Assembly: GCA_964007475.1 (NCBI GenBank)
Contig: OZ023274.1
Coordinates: 52,781,678 to 52,845,677 of the forward strand
Direction: 5' to 3'
DNA from: Hybos culiciformis
Taxonomy: Eukaryota; Arthropoda; Insecta; Diptera; Hybotidae
DNA: 64,000 bases
Shown: piece after piece, positions 35,253 through 46,825 of the stretch
Layout of the letters: each line of letters begins with the position of its first letter
Numbering within the stretch: position 1 is the stretch's first letter
Made by a program: the position numbers and the translations under genes
The notes under the pieces: model-generated
Seen by the model: only the letters and a program-made list of their open reading frames with translations
Database searches by the model: none
Told to the model about the DNA's origin: nothing

Positions 35253-38200
35253 TATGATTAATTTTAAATAAAATCTAGAGCCCGTAAGATTCTCATATTA
35301 AATTCAAACAAGAACTTAAAGAATCTGTTTTATTCTATAATTTTTAAGTTACAAGTCAACGTAAAATCATAAAAGTGTCTAAAGTTTATTTGAAACATTT
35401 TAGCATTCATGAAATTTTATATTATTTGTGGTATTATCAAAAATGTATATTATGAAAAATTGGCCGATTGGGTCTAAATTGATTGAAACATTTTTCTGAA
35501 GATATTCTTAAATAAATTTTGTTAAAAACTTTTAATTTTTCATAACAATTTATATAATAAAGGATCAAACTATATTTTAGTAGTAAACTTTTTGATTTGA
35601 GAAAATTAGAATTTAAATATTTAATAAAAATAAGATAAATTTTGTCTTACTAAAAATTTTTCGTAATACTAATGAAGTTATAAGAAATTATAATCGTTGA
35701 TCTCCTATATAAATTTATGTTACAGTTCTAACAGGTCTGCCATTTTTCCTTATCAGTTTTCAAAACTTCTGGCCAGATGACAGTTTCCAAAAATCAAATA
35801 GAATCTAATTAGCTTCAGCCTTGATTAAATTTAATTAAATAGACCGTACTTTGGTCAAAATAGTTTAAGACTTTGATCAAATCAAAATAGTTTAAGAAAT
35901 GAAAATATGAATTGATGAAAAACAATTTGAAGAATAGAGAATGACCAGAATCAAATTTTTCGTAAATAATGAAATTATATCCGAACTGTTCATACGGAAC
36001 TGTTCATAAGTCAAGTCTTCACTGTGTAAGTACTCAAGACTTATACATCGAGTGAATAAGAAACCAAAATTAATTCCTTATTAAGAAATTATTATACTGA
36101 TTCTGTGATAATTTTTCCAACGGATTTAAAGAGTCAAAATATTTATTATAAAAAAAAATAAAAAAACAAAGAAATTATCAAAAATGTTGACAACAGTAGG
36201 GGAAAACTTGACCTTACAATATAAGTTTTCAGCGGAAAAACAGAAACGAAAAACAGAATACAAATAATTAAGAAAAATGTACAATATATATAAAATATAT
36301 AAATATACAATGTTTTTTTTTTGATGTCCTTGGGGGTTAATGTTTTAGTCATTTTCACAATGAAAAACTATATAATATAAAATATACTTGTGTATGTCTG
36401 TATATAAAGAAAACTGATGAAACTTTCTAACATAAATTTTATCGCTAATTGGCAATGAATTATTATGACGAAAAAATATATATATAAATTTTTCTTTTTC
36501 CTTTAAATTAAATAAGGCGGAATTAAAAAGAGTATATCAAAAAAATAATAATAATAATAAGTAATACGAAAAAAATATATTATTTATTCAATTTTTTTTT
36601 TTTTTTTTAATATTAGCATAATAATGGAAATTGGAAAATTATTGATTTTCTATATTCTATGTAGTGTCATTTTTGAAAACTTTGAAATGTTGAAATTTCA
36701 TTTCAGATGTTTTTTTTGAGAATATTTTTTCATTAAATTTTAATATTAATGTTGATATTTTTAAGATATCCGAATTAATTTGCCAGAGAAATTTATTTTC
36801 TTTTAGATTCCAACATTTATGCTGTTGGCAGTTTTGATGTGTATAGCATTTGCGGTATACTTTCAAGGTGTTTATAATGTATTATTTATATGGAATTTTC
36901 GGTTTGTTATGATTATAGGCATAAAATTTTAAGAATTATCAAAAAGAATTTTTAAAACTTTTTCAAACCATCATTCTAATATTTTTCTTATGAGATTTTT
37001 GTTAGGACAAAAGCATACTTTTTACGAAACTTTTTAAAATATCAACTAAGTGAAATTCTAAATAGTTAAAATAAACTTTTAACAACTTAAAATACATACT
37101 AATATGCTTCCAAAAAAAATAAAAAATCAAATATTTCATAACACCCCCGTTTTTATTTAAATTTACAGAATAGTTATTTATCTCCTACAAAAAAAAACTA
37201 CCTTTAATATCTTATTATCATTATTATCATCAAAACCTCAACAAAGCAGATTATGTTTCATGTTTTTTTTTTTTTTAATTATACAAATATTTATATTTTT
37301 TCACTTTTTACTTATTAATCTTTATCATGTTATTATCAGCTGAGGAAGAAAAAAAAGAAAAAAAAAATAAACAAAAATATTTTTTAAGTTCAAGGTGTTA
37401 AGAAATTTTCAAAAAAATAAAAAATAAACGAAACCTTTAAGAAAAAACATAAAATACTAAAATTCAGATATATGTATGATAAAAAACAACGACAAGACAA
37501 AAAAAAAATAAAGTTTTACCCTAAAAACACATTAAATGTTATTTAGTATTCATAAATAATATATATTTTAATGGATCTTAATGTCTGTTATTAGAGAAAA
37601 ATAATATACATGTAATGTATCTTAATTCTTTAGTATAATAGTATAGAAGAAAAAAAACCATTTAAATCCCTTTAAAAAAAAGCATATTATACGTACTTAT
37701 GTATAACTATTATGTATATTATACCAGACTAGAAAATAAATATAAAAGGGAAGTCAATAATAATTTATTTTTTTCTATATCATCTGTGTGACAATAAGGA
37801 GTTTAAAATTTGCGGAAAAAAAAAACAAAACTATGATAACAAAGAAGTAAAACTTGGATTAAGGTTTTTTTGTTTGAACCTAGTATCAAGTATTTTAATT
37901 TTTTTAATTAAGTGATCACGTATTAAATATTTTTTGCGAACTAGTAATTAGTATTTATATTTAAAAACTTGTACTTAATATTAACTTTTAACTTTTTACA
38001 TTATGATCGACGCAATCAAATTCTTACTATCTTTGTTAAGGATTGAGAACACTGACTGTCTGAATAGGAACATATATATTAGTAAGACGTAAAGTTCTTA
38101 GTTTAGACAGAGATTGTCTAGACCTATTGACATAATAAAGTTAAATTTAATTCATATTTATGTGAAAATAATAATCTTGATTTAGAATTTAAAATATCGC

Positions 38201-38817
38201 CGTCACGGCCACGTTAGAAGCTTAAAATACTTTTCAAAAACAAAGACTTTTTTACCCTTTAGGATTAAATTTCTTTAATTGACCATAAAAAGGATGACAA
38301 ACAAATTTTTTTATTATTGTGTTTATTTTCTGTATATATTTATCTTTTGTTTTTTCACCTTGAAAAAAAGAAAATTTTTCATTTTAATTTCGCATGTAGC
38401 AAAATTTGTTATTTTTATTTGGCCCAGAAAACTGAAGTATTGAAACGTGTTGTTTATTTTTTTCTTATATGAACTTAATAAAGTTTTGTTATTTATATAA
38501 AACGGAGCAGCTTATTATTTTTACCGGAAATTTTGTTAACTTTTTTTTTATTATTATTTTTAACAGGTTTATATCTATGTTTTTTTTTAAAGCATATATA
38601 TAAATTTCTTTAAAATTTTATGGAAAATAACATTAAAAAAAGTAACGAACGTAACCTATGCAGTAAATAGTCTCAACAATTAAGACAAACCTTTTGTCTC
38701 AAATTTAATATATGTGGTACATCTAAAATCCAACGAAAGATAAACTTATAAATCCCAATAGTAAAAATACAATTTGAATTTAAATCTCAAATCCCTAATT
38801 TTTTTACTAGGTATACT
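35253..38817. other. A/T-rich DNA, no gene seen
   Basis: Only short chance frames and poly-A/T tracts are visible on both strands. Confidence 0.4.
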
Positions 38818-39337
38818 AATAAGCGAGTCACACTACAACTAAAAGCCACTACTCATGACGGCTTTTTTAAATGCGTTCACACTTGCACTTTTTGGTTTTT
38901 TTTCTTTTTTTTTCTCGTTTTGTCATATCTTTTTCCTTTTTTTTTGGGAATTTTTTTGTTTTTTTATTCGTTTTTTTTTTTAAATTGACGCCAACTTCCT
39001 GAAAGTATGCAATTGTTAGTTTATTTTTTTCTCACAGAGCTCATTTGTTATTTGATCCCTGATTTTCTAGTGGCTTTTTGAAAAGCCACTAGCTTTTTTT
39101 TCTTTTTTTTTATGGAAAAAGCCACGAAATAGCCACAACGATGATAGCTTTTTCAAAAAGCCATTAAAAAGCCGAAGTGTGACAGCCTTATTATTTGATC
39201 CCTGATTTTCTAGTGGCTTTTTGAAAAGCCACTAGCTTTTTTTTCTTTTTTTTGTATGGAAAAAGCCACGAAATAGCCACAACGATGATAGCTTTTTCAA
39301 AAAGCCATTAAAAAGCCGAAGTGTGACAGCTTTATAA
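38818..39337. mobile_element. Foldback element with AAAGCCACTA motifs and an internal duplication
   Basis: The ends AATAAGCGAGTCACACTA (from 38818) and, near 39320-39337, GTGTGACAGCTTTATAA are imperfect inverses. Inside, the motif AAAGCCACT and its inverse AGTGGCTTT recur in both orientations, forming hairpins such as CTAGTGGCTTTTTGAAAAGC. No coding capacity was seen. Class unknown. Confidence 0.5.
39048..39332. repeat. 143-bp direct tandem duplication
   Basis: The segment from TTATTTGATCCCTGATTTTC at 39048 to GTGTGACAGC is repeated nearly exactly from 39191, differing by about one base of T-run length and its last few bases. The high identity suggests a recent event. Confidence 0.85.
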
Positions 39338-40659
39338 GCCACTCCTGAGAACAAAATAGTTTTCTATTCCAACTTTTCTAGATAAAATTACAAAAAGAAA
39401 ATTATTTTTTTACTAACCAAAATTTCGTATCAAAGACCGGAAAATCTGAATGAATTGTTTTATTTTCCTTCTTTTTTTTTAAGAAAATGATCACAACACA
39501 AGCCAAGGACAATTGTAAAAAAAAATTTTTTTTATTTGTAGCTTTTTGAACTTTTTTTGCAACCAGACAAAAATGATGTTGTTTTATTTCCAGAATGTTC
39601 CATGGTTCAATCACCGTCCCAAAGATAAGCCCAACATATTCGATAATATAAATTATTTTATTATTAGTTATAAAAATTTAAAATAAATTAAAAATTCCCA
39701 TGAATCTGAAGTTAAATATATGTACAGTACAGGATAATATGCTCAGGATAAATGTTTATCTCTATAGTCCCAAAGAATTAGTAAAGTTATCATTATTATT
39801 CATAACAAATATTTATGTTCATTTTCTTGGATTTTCCTTTTTTTTTACGAAAAAAAAACTTGAGAAAATAATAATGGGAAAACATCCTTATGTTTAATTT
39901 TTCTTTTATTTTCACAGAAAATAATAATAACAAAATAAAAAACAAACCTCATTTCATATTTTACATCAGTAATTTAATATTAAATAGGTAACCATTAGAT
40001 ACCCAAAAATATTAAAAAATAAAAAATAAAGTACCAACTCTTGATAAGCCATTAAAGTAGGTATCATTTCCATAAGAAAAAAAAACAAACATTTTTATTT
40101 TCAATTTATATGTCAAAATTGTTATATAATATATATATATCAACGACCGGAAGGGTTAAAAATGTAATTTTTCTTCAATCTTCTTATAATAATTATGATT
40201 TTAAGAATTTTAATTTGATTAAGACGTGATGAATATTCACAATAATTAATTCATATTATAAAATATTTAAAAAAGATCTCCTATTAAATACTTATTTCTT
40301 ATGCCACATAACATAATAAATATAACTATTAATTTCTGTTACACAATTTATAATATTTATATATAGTTATGTATAAATCTACTAGTTATGTCGAAGCCAA
40401 CCTATAAGTACATTTACAGACTACATTTATGAATTTTGATTTCCATTTTTTTTTTCAGATATTTTATTAAGTTTTTCCCATCTGCATTAATAATTTTAAT
40501 TTTACAGCAACAATTGCCATCAAAATTTATTAAAAATATTTTCACTGGAATTTCGTATGTACGGGTCTATTTGCTTATTTAACCATACTTCTTCAATTAT
40601 GCTTAATAACTTATAGTTTGATTTAGATTTAAAAAATTTATTTATCATAATTTCAGGAT
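39338..40659. other. A/T-rich DNA, no gene seen
   Basis: No convincing exon. A short (TA)n run lies near 40125-40140, followed by a small GC-richer patch ACGACCGGAAGGG at 40143. Confidence 0.4.
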
Positions 40660-40672
40660 CATGATTACTTAC

Positions 40673-40706
40673 GAGCTCCGGACCCTGGTGACTCAGAAGT
40701 ATCCAT
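40673..40706 (-). CDS. Candidate short first coding exon (minus strand)
   Basis: On the minus strand ATG at 40706-40704 opens MDTSESPGSGA, and the frame then meets a strong donor GCTC|GTAAGTAAT at 40673/40672. Base composition is much less A/T-rich than the surroundings, as expected for conserved coding DNA. It could be the first coding exon of a minus-strand gene whose next exon lies at lower coordinates. It does not join in frame to the exon at 21085-21670 at the acceptor I could see. Alternatively it is part of the adjacent repeat block. Confidence 0.25.
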
Positions 40707-40759
40707 ATGGCAAGGAAAAACATAGTTCTTTATCAAAACAAGATTTTCGAAGAATTATT

Positions 40760-41122
40760 TATCAACTAAAACACTTCTGGGCGCAATTAAAACTCGTGAC
40801 GCAAGCTACGTACACAACTCAATTCATCACACAAAAGAAATGATATCAATTTGTGTTCCGCAAGACGCTAAGCGTGCGTGCGTGCAATCAGTGGTTGTTG
40901 GAGCAGAAGTCAAGGCAAACAAAAATTGTCAACAAAAGATCACACCGAAATTCTTTAGCACAAATTATTCGATTTTTGCTCCAACAACCACTGATTGCAC
41001 GCACGCACGCTTAGCGTCTTGCGGCACACAAATTGATATCATTTCTTTTGTGTGATGAATTGAATTGTGTACGTAGCTTGCGTCACGAGTTTTAACTGCG
41101 CCCAGAAGTGTTTTAGTTGATA
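40760..41122. mobile_element. 146-bp near-perfect inverted repeat around a 71-bp spacer
   Basis: The left arm 40760-40905 is the inverse of the right arm 40977-41122. I count about three mismatches over 146 bases. The arms contain AAACTCGTGACGCAAGCTAC, and the alternating GCGTGCGTGCGTGC near 40872-40885 would form a strong stem. The spacer (40906-40976) is unique. Open frames here read through both arms and are artefacts. It is probably the core or end of a foldback transposon. Confidence 0.8.
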
Positions 41123-41207
41123 TAATTATTTTTTGAAGGTAAATGAATATATAAAAATATTTCGAAAAAACTTGACATTTAGGGAGACTTTTGTAAATTT
41201 TGGGTAA

Positions 41208-41757
41208 TTTTTTTGATTTTGGGACATATTTGGATTTTGGGACACATTTGGATTTTGGGACATTTTTGATTTTGGAACATTTTTGATTTTGGGGACATTT
41301 TTTGTTTTGGGACATATTTGGATTTTGGGACATTTTTGATTTTGGGACATTTTTGATTTTGGGACATTTCTGATTTTGGGACATTTTTTGATTTTGGGAC
41401 ATATTTGAATTTTGGGACATTTTTGATTTTGGAACATTTTTGATTTTGGAACATTTTTGATTTTGGGACATTTTTGATTTTGGAACATTTATTGATTTTG
41501 GGACATATTTGGATTTTGGGACATTTTTGATTTCGGGACATTTTTGATTTTGGGAAATTTTTGATTTTGGGACATTTTTTATTTTGGAACATTTTTGATT
41601 TTGGGACTTTTTTGATTTTGGGACAATTTTGATTTTGGGACATTTTTGATTTTGAGACACTTCTTGATTTTGAGACATTTTTGATATTGGAACATTTTTG
41701 GATTTTGGGACAATTTGGATTTTGGGACATTTTAATTTGGGACATTTTTGGGACTTG
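41208..41757. repeat. 17-bp minisatellite, about 30 copies
   Basis: A unit close to TTTTTGATTTTGGGACA is repeated for about 550 bases, with variants (TTTGGAACA, ATTTGGATTTTGGGACA) and occasional one-base length changes. Because the period is 17, three units make 51 bases and all three minus-strand frames show the same 17-residue peptide repeat (PKSKMSQNQKCPKIKNV). This explains the long overlapping frames of 120-237 codons; none should be called as a gene. Confidence 0.9.
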
Positions 41758-41843
41758 AGCCTGAGTGGAAATCATATTGGAGAGTGATTGAGTGAAATGA
41801 AATTATTGAGCGGCGACCTTTGACTGCGAAATATATTGTGTCC

Positions 41844-41866
41844 ACAAACAAACAAACAAACAAACA
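41844..41866. repeat. (CAAA)n microsatellite
   Basis: About five and a half uninterrupted CAAA units lie between the minisatellite and the next inverted repeat. Confidence 0.9.
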
Positions 41867-41920
41867 TACTATTCGGTTATCTCAAGGTAGAGGTCATGAT
41901 TCAAATATCCGGTCATAACT

Positions 41921-42186
41921 TTTGAACTATTGACCCTAGCCCCTCATGTTAGATACCGTTGGAAAGGTCTTGGAACGTAGATGCGAAAAATTTCATATGT
42001 CATCCAGAAAGGTCAAAAGGTCACCAAGTTATAGACCAAAAACTGAAAAGGTGAAAAAAAATTCAAATGGCCATAATTTGATGACCTTTTGAGCTTTTTG
42101 GATGACATATGACATTTTTCGCATCTACGTTCCAAGACCTTTCCAACGGTATCTAACATGAGGGGCTAGGGTCAACAGTTCAAAAA
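41921..42186. mobile_element. Second long inverted repeat (arms about 103 bases)
   Basis: The left arm 41921-42023 (containing CCCTAGCCCCTCATGTTAGA and GGAACGTAGATGCG) pairs with the right arm 42082-42186 (containing CGCATCTACGTTCC and TCTAACATGAGGGGCTAGGG). There are a few mismatches, mainly near the inner ends. The spacer is about 58 bases. The arms are less A/T-rich than the host DNA and unrelated to the 40760 arms. No frame encodes a recognisable protein. Confidence 0.8.
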
Positions 42187-44057
42187 ATCGAAAGTTAGCT
42201 GTATATATTGTCGTCAAGCTTCACACGTAGAGGTGCTTGCGTCACTCGGGGGACTGCCGTCCTCGGTGATTTGAAGCTGGGTGCTAAAAATATAACTACT
42301 TGTTAACTTTTACCTTTATCTACATATTGCATAAAACAAAAGTGAAATTATAATCTCTCCTAATATTTTTGTGCAACATTCACAAGTCAATAACGAAGGG
42401 GAGGGAATCTAATCCAATTCCAAACGAAATTCAAAGCGGAAACCTCAATCACACAGCCAGAAAAATTATAATACCATAAAATAACTGCATAGATATAACC
42501 AACCAGGGTTTCGGAATAAAGAAGAGCAAAATAACTCTGTTGATTCAACACAAAAAAATGGATATGAAAGAAATTTCATGGGAATTTTTTTTGAAAGTAA
42601 GCCGGTAACCTACTGATATAAGTATTTGTTATTCTTCAAAAGTTTTACTTTTTGTTATTTTATTCTATTATTATTCAATTCAACCAAATTCCGATTCTAA
42701 AATTTTAAGCATTTTGTTCCATTTATATTTCTCCATTTTTTGTTGCTGCGTTAGTTATGTTTTTAATACTGCCGCGTCGCGATGGAACTACTTTGCAGTC
42801 CCATGTTAATACGTACAACGAAAATAATAACTAGTCACTAAAATATTTAGCCTCAACTTCAAAGTTTTTAATTCCTTGCGGTAGATTTTTCCACATTGAG
42901 CTACAATAAGTATTTGGGAATAGATTTCTGAAACATTCCTTCAAAAATTGCATTGGTCAAACTTGGACATTCCCAAAATTAATTTGTAACTTTTTTTTTT
43001 TAATTCAATTTAAATGCAACTCTTTACTATTTCAATTGCATGACGTCATCTTATATTTTATACAAATTTATAATAATCACACCTTGATACAAACGACTTG
43101 GCTTCAATATAAGTCTAATGAACGGCGCAGGTCACGCAAAATTGGAGATTATTTCGGCGGCGTATTAAAAAACAAGATATTAAAAAAAAAAAAACAGTCT
43201 TTGGATGAAGAAAAGAATGAACGCTACTAAAAGAAAAAAATACCATTAGTACCTTATCTACATTTAAATTTAATGATTTGTTCTAAGAATTCTTTACGAA
43301 AAAACATTTCCAATGACCTGAAAAAAAAAAAAAACAAAGAAAAATATAGAAAAGTGAATATTTTTTTTCACTGTAAGCTTACTTTATCTGTTTGCAAACT
43401 AGTTCTATCTAATATGCCTAGATTTTTTGGTAGAAAAAACCAGTTTAAAGAATAATTACAAAATTAGTTTTGCTTAAAGGTTAGTTTTTTAAGAATATAA
43501 TTGTACTTTTTATTATTCGATTTAAAATCCACCAAACTTGTAAGTTTTTTTTAAATTATCAAAATAAAGCAATTTCTTATTTCAATTAATTCTATTTTTA
43601 ATTTATTAAATAAAAATATTGCTCAGACAAGTTTTTTAGTTTGCCTTTTTTTTAACACAAACTTCAACGAATAAGTCGCAAAAAAATTATCGACTTGACG
43701 CTCTAATTGTGATTTTTTGGATTTATTTTTGTTTGTTTACAATTTTGCTTTGTTTTTTTTAGTGCGAATGTGCGATTGTTTGTTTATTTGTTATTATTTG
43801 TGAATTTTGTGATTTTTAAGAGAATTATTTTAATTCTAATTTAAAATAAAATAAAAAATAATTAAAACCAAAAAAAAAATGAAATGACAAAAAATAAAAT
43901 TTACAAAATAAAGTTTTATTTAGTTTGAAAAAAAAAAATTTAAAAACCCGAATTTTAAAACATTAATTTCGGGTAGGTACTTACTTACGTGCTATACCTT
44001 ACCTACCTAACAAATCTACCTAGATCTGATTCGTGAATCTGTTATTCATCCTTAAAA
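42187..44057. other. Flank of the repeat block and upstream region of the ZAD gene
   Basis: 42187-42450 is unusually G/C-containing (for example GCGTCACTCGGGGGACTGCC) and probably still belongs to the repeat block. From about 43500 the sequence is A/T-rich. 43960-44057, before the ZAD start codon, has several TACC motifs and is likely promoter/5' UTR. No TATA box at good spacing was recognised. Confidence 0.35.
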
Positions 44058-45863
44058 ATGGAGGCGATACCATGCGATGAAGTATGCCGACTTTGTATTT
44101 CGCATCAAAAATCAATTGACTTATTTTCAACACCAAAAGATATTCCCAAATATTCGGAAATTGTGAAAATTTTGACAGTTATTGATATTTCTGAAAATGA
44201 TGGCTATCCGACCGGGATCTGTGATGAATGTGCTCTTAAATTAATTCAGTTTTATAAATTTAAAATTCAAATTGAGAAATCCCACACCGAATTGGCAAGT
44301 TTTCTGAAAATTCAAGATCAAGAACTCCTGGAAGAGCAAGATGATGAGTTCAGCTATGAAATAATAAATTATCCAGATCTGCCTGAAAATGTACACGAAG
44401 AAAATGAGTTTGTGACAGAACCTGAAATTGCTTCTGCTGCTGCGATAAAAAAATCAGATTCAGAGATAATTGAATGGAATTTGAATATCAAACAAAATTT
44501 ACCAAATTACCAAGAATTGCAGGTGAGTAATCTAGAAAATTTGAGTTCTACTGGTAGATAGTGATAAATATTGAATCATTTTAAAAATATTAGGATAACA
44601 TCATAGTCATTTAGATGTTCTCGAAGAGCAACGAATTTTAGTTTGATGTAAAACTTAATAATTTTCTAAGCAGAAAACAACTGTTCCGCTGTACTGAAAG
44701 CTTTTTTTTTATGAAAATATCTTTTTAGGAAATTAAAAATGAAGAAAATTCAGAAGAATCGGTAGATAAAAAACCTTTAGTAATTCAAGAAGATTTAGAA
44801 TATCTTGAAGATATTGATATTGGAGATATAGAAGAAAATTCAATTGAAGTAGAAGTTAGTAATGATTTTTTTTTGGGTCAAAAAGGTGAAATAATGATAG
44901 ACGATAGAGGTGAAGAAGACTTAATTATTAACAGTGATGATTTATGTGAAGCTAATTTTAAACCAGGTACCGAACAATTGCCACCAGATCAACAAAGAGA
45001 ATGGCAAAATAAAGTAAATGTGTGGATTAAGAAACAAGCGAAACAAGAAAAATTAAATAAACGTTATATTTGTAATGTGTGTGGAAAAGAATATCGTAGT
45101 AAAAGCGCACTTAGTTCACATGGCTATGTTCATACGGGGCAAATGAATTTTGAATGTCTTGAATGCGGTAAGTTTTTTTTTACTTGTACACTATAAAAAC
45201 TAACTCTATTGAGTGTCAATTACAATAGGTACATTAAATTAATTTAATTTTCACATTGATAAATTGAATTGAGTTTAACTTAAAAGTTAAATAATTAATC
45301 TAAATCATTAAACCCTTAACTTAATTAATTGAATTTTCAACTAATTTTGATTTCCAAAATAAATGTTAATTAAAAATTTTAGGTAGAAAATTTGGTCAAA
45401 AAAGATTATTAGCTGCTCACATGGAAGTAAAACATATAAAATCAAAATTTTGGTTTTGTGACATTTGCGGGAGGCAATTTAATAGTAAGGATAATTGGTC
45501 TTAATTAGGGCTCTAGAATTTGAAAGTTTTTTTTTTACAGGAAGAAATAATATGATGCACCATAAATGGGTTCATGTGCCTGATGACAAAGGTCCTTTCG
45601 CTTGTCAAGAATGTGGTAAAACATTCAAATGGAGAACATCTTTCAAAGTCCACTTAGCGTCACATACAGGTAAATCTTATTTTTATTTAAAAAACTAAAT
45701 TTTTATCAAAAAACTATAATTTATTTACTAAGGTGAAAAATATCATGTTTGCTGTATTTGCCGAAAAAGTTACACATCCGACTCTTCACTACGAAAGCAC
45801 TGTAAACGGAATCATAATGGGCTGGGAATGAAACCATTGAATGAAAAAATCGAAATTATATAA
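44058..45863 (+). CDS. ZAD domain C2H2 zinc-finger protein (five exons, 421 residues)
   Basis: The coding exons are 44058-44522, 44729-45167, 45383-45484, 45541-45669 and 45733-45863. All junctions have GT-AG and consistent phases (0,1,1,1), and the stop is TAA 45861-45863. Residues ~8-80 form a ZAD (zinc-finger-associated domain): C10-x2-C13 and C55-x2-C58 are the zinc ligands, and the ZAD normally mediates dimerisation. An acidic linker follows (QELLEEQDDE, EYLEDIDIGD). Five C2H2 fingers lie at about 270-405: CNVC...H3H, CLEC...H4H, CDIC...H3H, CQEC...H3H, CCIC...H4H. HTG linkers follow fingers 1 and 4. Introns fall inside fingers 2 and 3 and just after the Gly that follows finger 4. The family consists of nuclear sequence-specific regulators, many lineage-specific, so no orthologue is named. 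Nothing suggests a defect. Confidence 0.92.
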
Positions 45864-46158
45864 GATAAAGTATGGTTACATAATCTGGTTTTAATTTTTG
45901 CATCAAAATCAGTTGAGGTTGGAATTATTGATTTATAAATATAAAAATATTGAAAAAATGGTTTATTATATGACTTAATTGGGTTTCAAGGAATTGTTAA
46001 AAATCGACAGACCTTATAAACGACTTCCACTAATTCAACATCTATGAAGTTCTGATACATCAAATACGGTGCATTTAAACTTTATAATTTATAGTTTATA
46101 ATTTCGTGATTTCAATTGACTAGCAAATATTGAATGTATACAAATTTAAAATACTGTA

Positions 46159-46185
46159 AATAAATTTTTAAATAGGTTTAATAAA
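46159..46185 (+). terminator. Poly(A) signals for the ZAD gene
   Basis: Two AATAAA hexamers (46159-46164 and 46180-46185) lie about 300 bases after the stop codon, giving a modest 3' UTR. Confidence 0.5.
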
Positions 46186-46199
46186 AAAAATCAATTATT

Positions 46200-46762
46200 T
46201 ATTCAAATTTTTAATGTATTAAATTGTGAATTCCTATAATATTCACTTCAGGCAGTTATAAAAAATAGAAAATTTTTGGAAAAAAAAATAAATAATTCTA
46301 TTTTTGAGGACACAATTCTTATTAACTCGTACACGAATTTGTGTGTTTATATATTTCTTTACTATTTTCGACACTCTCGTAGACCCACTTTTCGTCTTTA
46401 TTTTCTTCCTGAACTTGGATCTTATCGTAGCTCTTTTTCCAAATATTCTGCAGACTTTCATAACAGTCAAGATGACTATTTGTCTTGTATAATATACTTA
46501 AATAACCATTACAGATACATACTACTCATCAAACTCGGAGACTTGTCAGTTTAGAAAATATTTTTAAATGAGAACTTGTTTGCTTTGTAAGTACCAGACA
46601 ATAATTAAAATATCATTTTACCAAAAGTATTAATTTTCATTAACTCAAGGCCACATTAAAAACAAAGTATAATAACGACAATACAACTATACGATTAGAG
46701 CCGAAAAATTTGTTCAAATTATGCAACATTGTGCAACCATTTTAAAACTTTTCTTTTTACAG
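46200..46762. other. Intergenic stretch after the ZAD gene
   Basis: 46276-46554 is open in two + frames and one minus frame at once and is less biased than its surroundings. I see no domain, start context or splice pair that decides for any of them. Confidence 0.3.
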
Positions 46763-46825
46763 GAAATTAATCGAGGTAATCCGATCATAGTGTATTATCG
46801 AGGAATATTCGTGGAAGACGGCTAA
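46763..46825 (+). CDS. Candidate terminal coding exon
   Basis: A good acceptor (TTCTTTTTACAG, AG at 46761-46762) is followed by 20 open codons in phase 0, ending VYYRGIFVEDG and TAA at 46823-46825. Both other frames stop within the segment. Base composition is coding-like compared with its flanks. It could be the last exon of an unseen + strand gene or an alternative last exon of the ZAD gene, whose exon 1 also ends in phase 0. No family is recognised. Confidence 0.25.
   Translation, partial: EINRGNPIIVYYRGIFVEDG

Noticed and set aside
40840..41055. 71-codon + strand frame with matching N- and C-terminal ends
   Set aside because: The symmetry comes from the 146-bp inverted repeat, not from a protein.
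40965..41775. Three overlapping minus-strand frames of 120, 198 and 237 codons
   Set aside because: They are products of the stop-free 17-bp minisatellite; all three frames give the same repeated peptide and no start or splice context is present.
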